In this document: piece by piece, positions 58,513 through 64,000 of the stretch
Position numbering within the stretch: position 1 is the first letter of the stretch
Layout of the letters: each line of letters begins with the position of its first letter
From: a virus
Strand: one strand, 5' to 3'
DNA length: 64,000 nucleotides
Virus record (IMG/VR): IMGVR_UViG_3300045973_000445
Location: 1-64,000 of that record
The notes under the pieces: generated by a model
What the model saw: only the letters and a program-made list of their open reading frames with translations
Databases searched by the model: none
What the model was told of the DNA's origin: nothing
Position numbers and translations under genes: made by a program

Positions 58513-61500
58513 TTATTTTAATTCAGTTACTTTTGCTTTCATCTTTCCAATCTCTTTCTCTAAACTCTTTACATTCTCTTCTTTTGATTTGATCTTAAGC
58601 TGCTTAAAAGAGTCCAACGTTTGTTGTCTGTATTTTAATTTTGATGCATCATACGTCTCTTTACTATTATTAAAATTAACAGCTGCCCCTCGACTTACGA
58701 TTTCGTCCCAGTCAACATTAAGACGCATATAATTCTCACTCTGTTGTAAGATTTCATCATCTGTTAATTTCTTAGCTGTTTCGACTTCTTGTTTATACAA
58801 CACAACCCGTTTTGTGTAAGATTCGATTTCTTTATTGAGTTTTTGTACTTTAGTTAACTTTTGGATCTTTTCTTTAATCTTATCCGCTTCCTCTGTGTTG
58901 TTTGTTTTTGGTAATCTTGTATTTGTTAGATAACGGAAATGCAACTGTTGTATATTATATCCACCAGCATATATAACTTCTGTATGAAAATGATACCTTT
59001 GTCCATCTCTATTTATGGACGCTTCAACTACAAAAGAACCGTTATTACCAACCCTCGAACTTAAATCGCTTAAAACATCTGTAGGTTTAGTATATACATT
59101 AATAGCTTTAACTAAATTCCAAACTAATGACAATCTAGTCAATTCTTTATCATACTTACCCATTTGAGATCTGTCATGTTCCTTAGCGTAGGCATCTTCA
59201 TATAATTTAGCAATACGTTCTATTTCCGGATCCATCACAGCAAGGATCGACTCAGTTAAAGTATTAGATTTTTGTTGATTAGTATTACCCCTCTCCATAC
59301 CATAATGCTGACCAACTCTACCTAATTTACGATTCTCATCATCATTCACATAAACACCTTTCTCAAACACATCCTCCATCGCCTTCTGAAGTTCAGGAGA
59401 CCCACAAATATCTGACATCGTCTTGAGCACCCCGTGATTATCCAGGATAACATCCATCGGGATCAAAGCATCTCTGTAAATAAGCCCATTCACACGCACC
59501 GCAGGTGCTATCTGCTTTGGTACAAAGTCATCCGCATGTTGTGTGTAAACACAATCAGCTATTTCAGTATCCTTCATCCCCTTCCCTCGCAAAGCATAGT
59601 ACTGCTCCTTTGTTATCTCGATGCAAGGCACTAGCTGTTTATTCATCTTAGCCACCTCCAGCCTCACCCCTCCATCAATAACCAATCGGTTCATCCCATC
59701 CTTTACAGCAACCACGGGAGGCATCGAGTGAATCGAGTAATCCTTTCTTAACTTAATTGTAGGCTTGTGTAGCTTTACCTTCTCCTCCTGACTGATTCCC
59801 ATAGTCCACGGAGAATTCAAAGTAATACTATGCTCATCTCCTCTCTCAGAAAGCCCTCGCTCAACCTCTTTATACTGACTCCAATGATCCAAACTCATCT
59901 TATCAACCCTATGTGGGAGCATCTTAGATATAGGCTGTTCCGAGGATACACTCTTTGCCGTGATCCTACTATGTACGTTCAATACTGTTCTGTCATTCGT
60001 TTTGAAGTACTTGTCAAAATGCTCTTTATTCAGATTGTAAAAGGAATAATACTCCGCAAACGCTTCACTGGGTGATTTATGCGAGTAATCCGTTATCAAA
60101 GTAACTGATGCATTCGATCCCCCTCTTGGTATATTCTTTTGATCGCCTGTAGCGGATAAACCTCTTCTCAGCTCTTCCTGCTGATACGACCATCCACATT
60201 CAACAGTAAACTTCTTATAATCATACGTGGCTTTTCCACCTATCTTTTTATCTACGGCATGTCCTATTTCATGTAGCATGACCGATTTGAACTCTGTAGG
60301 CTTGCCTAAGACACCCCAGTCGGCTGCTCGCTCCACGCACTTGGCACTCAGATTGATTCGTTTTTCATTCGCACTGTACCAAGCATATCCTCCATGATCG
60401 CCCCCAGAGTAATCCTTATTTGTAATCAGGTTCAGCTCATCGTTTGTTTTGAAATGCCCGTCTGGAAGTTCATTTATGATATTCTCCAAGTTCTGAATCG
60501 CTGGCAGATGATCCATCGTCCAATCTCCCTCTACTGATTTATTGTAATGCTTCATAAACCGTAGGTAAATCAGATCTTTGAACCCACCCCCAAACTCATC
60601 ATAGTCCTTTGATAACTTAACACCTCCCGACTTCAGTCGTTCAATCAAATTCAGTTCAAGACCATCATCTCTTTTGTAAGTAAGCTCATCATGTGTAGTT
60701 TCATTATCATCCACAGCCTTAATTGTCTTCCAAAATAAACGTACTCGATGTGTTCCTGACCAATCTGTTATTATTGTAATCTCCTTTCCTACATACTTTT
60801 CCAGAAAACTATAGTCCTGATTCTTTGCCTTTGCATAAATCTTAGAATAAAACTCATCCGGAGTCATATCGATAGTCACTCCGTACATCTTCATCTGCTC
60901 GTCCAAAGAATCCTGAGTGATTCGATCCGAATACTTCTTAACATACTCATCGAACTTCTTCTGAGCATAGTCCTTGCACGATTCCCGTACTCCCCAGTTG
61001 TCTTGGAACGCCCCCTCAATCATATCTACGGCATCAAACTTAGTCATTCTTTTCTCTGACATCAGCTTATACTCCTCTGGCAAAGAATCTGCCAGTTTCT
61101 TAAACTCATCATAGATTGCTTTCTTTTCAGGATCCTTAAAATCCAACCCCTCTTTTACCTGATCCCGTGTGCGCTTTACAATATCCAGTAGCTGTAATGC
61201 CTTCTCCTCATTTATAATATCTGGATCAGATTTAAAATCAGCTCGTACCTGTTTGCGTATTTCTTTTTTTGTTTCATCTGAAAGTTTATCAAGAACACGA
61301 TCACCACCAGCATCCTTATTAGCATCATTTAATGCATTAGCAATAGCCTCGGAAAGATTCATGTCATTCTTCATAAATAGTTCAGAGAATTTATTTCTGA
61401 AAGCATACCTACCTGCACCATACCATCCTTCAGATTTTTTAAATTCATCTGAATTAAAGAAATTCCCCCCTTCAGCTTCTCCAAATAAATTAATCTCATG

Positions 61501-61707
61501 GTCAAGGCACTTCTCACCATTGATAGGAACTTTGCAACCTATAATCTCCCGTGCAGTAGCATCTGCCTCTCTACCAATCTGATCAAAGCGAGCGTTTGTC
61601 TTGACAGGAATCCAGCCTGAACTATAGGGGGGAAGAGGATCATGGGCTTTTATCATCGGCCCCTGAGCCCATTCATGAATCACGCCCACAGGACAGACTT
61701 TTCCCAT
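58513..61707 (-). CDS. Giant multidomain virion protein: zincin peptidase plus ParB-like domain (polyvalent type), 1064 aa
   Basis: Residues about 1-450 are an unrecognised N-terminal region. A gluzincin-type peptidase site follows: LHEIGHAVDKK (HEIGH at 479-483), with SEAFAEYYS (Glu548/Glu552) as the third metal ligand candidate. A ParB/Spo0J-like segment has PPVVAVKDG and IDGGVRLE (677-682). The C-terminus (about 960-1064) is coiled coil. Such chains of unrelated domains are typical of polyvalent proteins thought to be injected with phage DNA. It is encoded in the head region, consistent with packaging into the virion. No MuF or portal motif is obvious. Cargo function (host protein cleavage) is inference. 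Confidence 0.75.
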   Translation of the reverse strand: MGKVCPVGVIHEWAQGPMIKAHDPLPPYSSGWIPVKTNARFDQIGREADATAREIIGCKVPINGEKCLDHEINLFGEAEGGNFFNSDEFKKSEGWYGAGRYAFRNKFSELFMKNDMNLSEAIANALNDANKDAGGDRVLDKLSDETKKEIRKQVRADFKSDPDIINEEKALQLLDIVKRTRDQVKEGLDFKDPEKKAIYDEFKKLADSLPEEYKLMSEKRMTKFDAVDMIEGAFQDNWGVRESCKDYAQKKFDEYVKKYSDRITQDSLDEQMKMYGVTIDMTPDEFYSKIYAKAKNQDYSFLEKYVGKEITIITDWSGTHRVRLFWKTIKAVDDNETTHDELTYKRDDGLELNLIERLKSGGVKLSKDYDEFGGGFKDLIYLRFMKHYNKSVEGDWTMDHLPAIQNLENIINELPDGHFKTNDELNLITNKDYSGGDHGGYAWYSANEKRINLSAKCVERAADWGVLGKPTEFKSVMLHEIGHAVDKKIGGKATYDYKKFTVECGWSYQQEELRRGLSATGDQKNIPRGGSNASVTLITDYSHKSPSEAFAEYYSFYNLNKEHFDKYFKTNDRTVLNVHSRITAKSVSSEQPISKMLPHRVDKMSLDHWSQYKEVERGLSERGDEHSITLNSPWTMGISQEEKVKLHKPTIKLRKDYSIHSMPPVVAVKDGMNRLVIDGGVRLEVAKMNKQLVPCIEITKEQYYALRGKGMKDTEIADCVYTQHADDFVPKQIAPAVRVNGLIYRDALIPMDVILDNHGVLKTMSDICGSPELQKAMEDVFEKGVYVNDDENRKLGRVGQHYGMERGNTNQQKSNTLTESILAVMDPEIERIAKLYEDAYAKEHDRSQMGKYDKELTRLSLVWNLVKAINVYTKPTDVLSDLSSRVGNNGSFVVEASINRDGQRYHFHTEVIYAGGYNIQQLHFRYLTNTRLPKTNNTEEADKIKEKIQKLTKVQKLNKEIESYTKRVVLYKQEVETAKKLTDDEILQQSENYMRLNVDWDEIVSRGAAVNFNNSKETYDASKLKYRQQTLDSFKQLKIKSKEENVKSLEKEIGKMKAKVTELK

Positions 61708-61865
61708 TAGATTAGAACTTCTTTTCTTTTGTTTATTTCAGTAGCCAACTCATCGGCAAAAGGACTGTCGATATCGATATACACCTCATTCTTCAGTAAT
61801 GATTCCAATCGCTCTATTGAGAGTTGCTCTAAATCAATCTCTTTGATTTTACTAATGTTAGCCAT
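61707..61865 (-). CDS. Small helical protein, 52 aa
   Basis: The frame opens at ATG 61865 and ends with TAA sharing a base with the ATG of the giant protein (1-base overlap). The product (ANISKIKEIDLEQLSIERLESLL..., ATEINKRKEVLI) is helical and charged. Its start is 1 base from the stop of the upstream Nudix-AAA gene. It fills the only gap in the operon, so it is likely real. It may be a linker or chaperone for its neighbours. Confidence 0.6.
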   Translation of the reverse strand: MANISKIKEIDLEQLSIERLESLLKNEVYIDIDSPFADELATEINKRKEVLI

Positions 61866-61866
61866 A

Positions 61867-64000
61867 TTATTTACTTTTACTTCTCATCATTTCATCAAAA
61901 GCACCTATTACACTATCAAAGTTAGATACTATCTTTCTCTTGATCCTATCTGTATCCAATCCCTGATTTAAAGCTCTGTTGGCTATAACCACTGCCGTGT
62001 AGTATGTTCTGGTATTCAGATCGTTTCCTAGCTTATCCTTATTCTCTTTGATCATTTCATAAGCCAAATCACGTGCTTCTTGAGTTACAGGGATAATAGT
62101 TGTTTTATCAGCTGAATAAATATCTATTTTATCTTTAATCATACCTAGCTTTAAGACAGTCTCATCTACTGTCATGGTGAGATTACTACAAAGAGCTCTA
62201 GACTTAACTGCCTGTGCTATATCCTTCGTGGTTAAGTTTGTAATTGCAATAACCCGTCCTTTAAATGAGAATACATCTGGTATTTTTCCAGATTCCTTAT
62301 CTCCCTCAATTATATAAGCATTCCTTCCTGTTTTGTTATCTATCTGAGAATCTTCTCCGGAATCCAAACCAGATTTTAAAAATCCCTGCACGTCTTCCGT
62401 TATCAAAAACGAATCACAGTCATCAAAAATGATTAACTTATCCCGATGCCGAAACATCTCTGCGTAAACCTGAACAGGAGATATCCTACCCTTTATAACC
62501 ACATAATCATACTGATCTTTATTAGGTTGAATCTCAGCATCAAATCTCCTGAGATTCATTTCTTTTAGTAATCTATTTAGCTCAAAGGTTTTCCCAACCC
62601 CGCCTGTACCATATGCTATTGCAAACTTAGCTCCAGCATCCCCCTCAATAACCATCTGAAGGCTGTCCTTGTAATCATCCCACAACTCTTGTATATCTTC
62701 TGGTTTACGAGTAAGCATCTTGTTTTGCTCTTTAGCTTCTGGAGTATCGTTGTTGGCCTGTTCCTTCCGAATCTCGGTCTTTATCGTTTCGGACTGATCT
62801 GGCAGATCTTTGAGATTGATATCGGCCTGCTTGATATATCGCTGTGGATAGGTCTCCCCTGTGAGAAGTGTCAGAACTTTAGGATCGTATATCCCCATGT
62901 TGATTAAGCTGTAGACCTTCTCATTCTTCTTCATCGATCCTCCAGCTATAGCTGCCACTGCATCTTCAAAGGTTTGCCCTTCGACCTTTTCCGTTTCCTT
63001 TGTATCTGCAAACTTCTCCGACTCGCCTGTTGCTGGGTTCACCCAGCGAATAGCGTAGTGAATCTGGCCAGACTTGGCTTTAATTTGGACTTTCTTTGGG
63101 ATCAGGTGTCCTAGTGCTCTTGCCTTCTCAAACTCGGCAAACTCGCTCTTTTCGATGGTTTTCAGCTTGCTGTAGTATTTTGGATTTTCCCACAAGTGAT
63201 CCCTTGTTATCTCACTTCTTTCTTCGGCATCAGTAGTATGTTCTCTCTCTTCCGTTACACCAATCTGCCATTCCTTTGTAAGCTCTTCAAGGCTGATTTT
63301 ATGTTTCTTAGCGATGTCCTCAAGAGTCTTCCCATCGGCACGACCTCCCTGAAGTTTCTCTTCTTTTTCAAAATCAGGGGGCTGCATCTTCTGTGCTTTC
63401 ATAAACCCACCCTCAACCATCTTCCCGATAATCTTCTCATCCGATAGAGATATCACTTTCTCATTCTTGACCAGTCCTTCGGCCACAGCCTTCTTAATAC
63501 TTACCACCTCTTCAATACCAAGAATCTTATAGACGTTATCCCACATATTTATAAATTGAGTAGGATAACTATAAAGATCTTTAACTGAAATAAAAGCAGT
63601 AGCCCGTGTTTCATCAACATCCACTACAGGAGACTGCTCCCTATCATCAATCATCGACATAAAATAATCTATGTGAATCTTATCTTCCTCAAACTCACCT
63701 ACCCACCTACAATCATCTACTTCAAAGCCTGTTTCCTCCAATAACTCCCTCCTTGCTGCCACTTTTATATCCTCTCCCAAATCCACATGTCCTCCAGGAA
63801 GAACCCATAAATTTGTACCCTTTTCTGCACCACCAAGAGGCTGACGCTGCACAATCAAAATCTCCCCGTTCTGATTAAACACAATGTTATCAGAATACCT
63901 AACTTTGTCCTTTGTAATGGCCTTGATCAACATATCACACTCATCCAAAGCCAGCTCATTATTCCGATAAGATAAGAGGGTGTTTTCTATAAAGTCATTC
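61867..64000 (-). CDS. Nudix hydrolase / AAA ATPase fusion in the head region (5' end off window)
   Basis: The frame runs open past the right edge (in-frame codons upstream of TTG 63948 encode LLSYRNNELA-like residues), so the N-terminus is missing. A Nudix domain follows first with a perfect box GGHVDLGEDIKVAARRELLEETGF (G-x5-E-x7-REL-x-EETGF, about residues 50-73 of the visible part). The middle is an unrecognised charged region (with KAKSGQIHYAIRWVNPATG, similar to modules of phage head proteins). The C-terminal AAA ATPase has Walker A GTGGVGKTFELN, Walker B LIIFDDCDSF and sensor-like AITNLTTKD. It is probably a second virion-linked polyvalent-type protein, or a portal-adjacent protein. 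The fusion is unusual. Confidence 0.75.
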   Translation of the reverse strand, partial: NDFIENTLLSYRNNELALDECDMLIKAITKDKVRYSDNIVFNQNGEILIVQRQPLGGAEKGTNLWVLPGGHVDLGEDIKVAARRELLEETGFEVDDCRWVGEFEEDKIHIDYFMSMIDDREQSPVVDVDETRATAFISVKDLYSYPTQFINMWDNVYKILGIEEVVSIKKAVAEGLVKNEKVISLSDEKIIGKMVEGGFMKAQKMQPPDFEKEEKLQGGRADGKTLEDIAKKHKISLEELTKEWQIGVTEEREHTTDAEERSEITRDHLWENPKYYSKLKTIEKSEFAEFEKARALGHLIPKKVQIKAKSGQIHYAIRWVNPATGESEKFADTKETEKVEGQTFEDAVAAIAGGSMKKNEKVYSLINMGIYDPKVLTLLTGETYPQRYIKQADINLKDLPDQSETIKTEIRKEQANNDTPEAKEQNKMLTRKPEDIQELWDDYKDSLQMVIEGDAGAKFAIAYGTGGVGKTFELNRLLKEMNLRRFDAEIQPNKDQYDYVVIKGRISPVQVYAEMFRHRDKLIIFDDCDSFLITEDVQGFLKSGLDSGEDSQIDNKTGRNAYIIEGDKESGKIPDVFSFKGRVIAITNLTTKDIAQAVKSRALCSNLTMTVDETVLKLGMIKDKIDIYSADKTTIIPVTQEARDLAYEMIKENKDKLGNDLNTRTYYTAVVIANRALNQGLDTDRIKRKIVSNFDSVIGAFDEMMRSKSK

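Noticed and set aside
1-64000. tRNA or rRNA genes
   Set aside because: No cloverleaf with T-loop GTTC-type sequence or rRNA conserved segment was recognised by eye.

Overview
The window is part of a tailed-phage genome with a contractile tail (myovirus morphology), very probably infecting a member of the Bacteroidota. A contractile tail is shown by sheath, tube, baseplate J, spike and hub-like genes. The host is inferred from three things. Start codons lack AGGAGG-type ribosome binding sites. Several promoters look like the Bacteroidota -7 box TAnnTTTG, or a recurrent TTTGTATAATG motif. Tail proteins carry FISUMP domains. The genome continues past both edges: a repeat protein is cut at the left edge and a Nudix/AAA protein at the right edge. 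No portal, lysis, integrase, tRNA or reverse-transcriptase gene was found in the window.

Layout: 1-25.5 kb runs on the + strand and is a nearly complete replication and recombination module. In order it holds a DnaG-type primase, an HNH endonuclease, a replication-initiation-like protein, a DnaB-type helicase, two DNA methyltransferases, a beta-clamp-like protein, a UDG-like/3'-5' exonuclease fusion, a family A polymerase domain interrupted by an intein, RNase H, a clamp loader, a gp32-like SSB, RecA/UvsX, a RuvC-like resolvase and an Mre11/Rad50-like pair. Two normally single proteins are split: PolA (exonuclease and polymerase on different genes) and Rad50 (the two ATPase halves flank the Mre11-like nuclease). 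From 25.5 to 64 kb the - strand carries packaging and virion genes. Read in transcription order from the right edge, these are two very large multidomain proteins (Nudix-AAA; zincin-ParB-like), prohead protease, scaffold, major capsid protein, connectors and neck proteins, sheath, tube, tail chaperones, tape measure, hub, spike, baseplate, FISUMP adhesins, tail fibre, and large terminase. The two modules converge, with their last genes overlapping by 34 bp.

The window carries a heavy load of selfish genes: an HNH-bearing intein, three or four HNH/NUMOD genes, two zinc-finger GIY-YIG endonucleases, and a lone TnpB inserted antisense in the baseplate operon.

Most notable for follow-up are: a 36-residue segment shared by the protease C-terminus and the capsid protein N-terminus; tail-chaperone cistrons in the same frame separated by one TAG codon; the split Rad50; the UDG-exonuclease fusion with a changed uracil-pocket residue; a pseudoknot-like RNA leader before an HNH gene; a TTTGTATAATG motif placed at a fixed distance from start codons; and the two polyvalent-type virion proteins.
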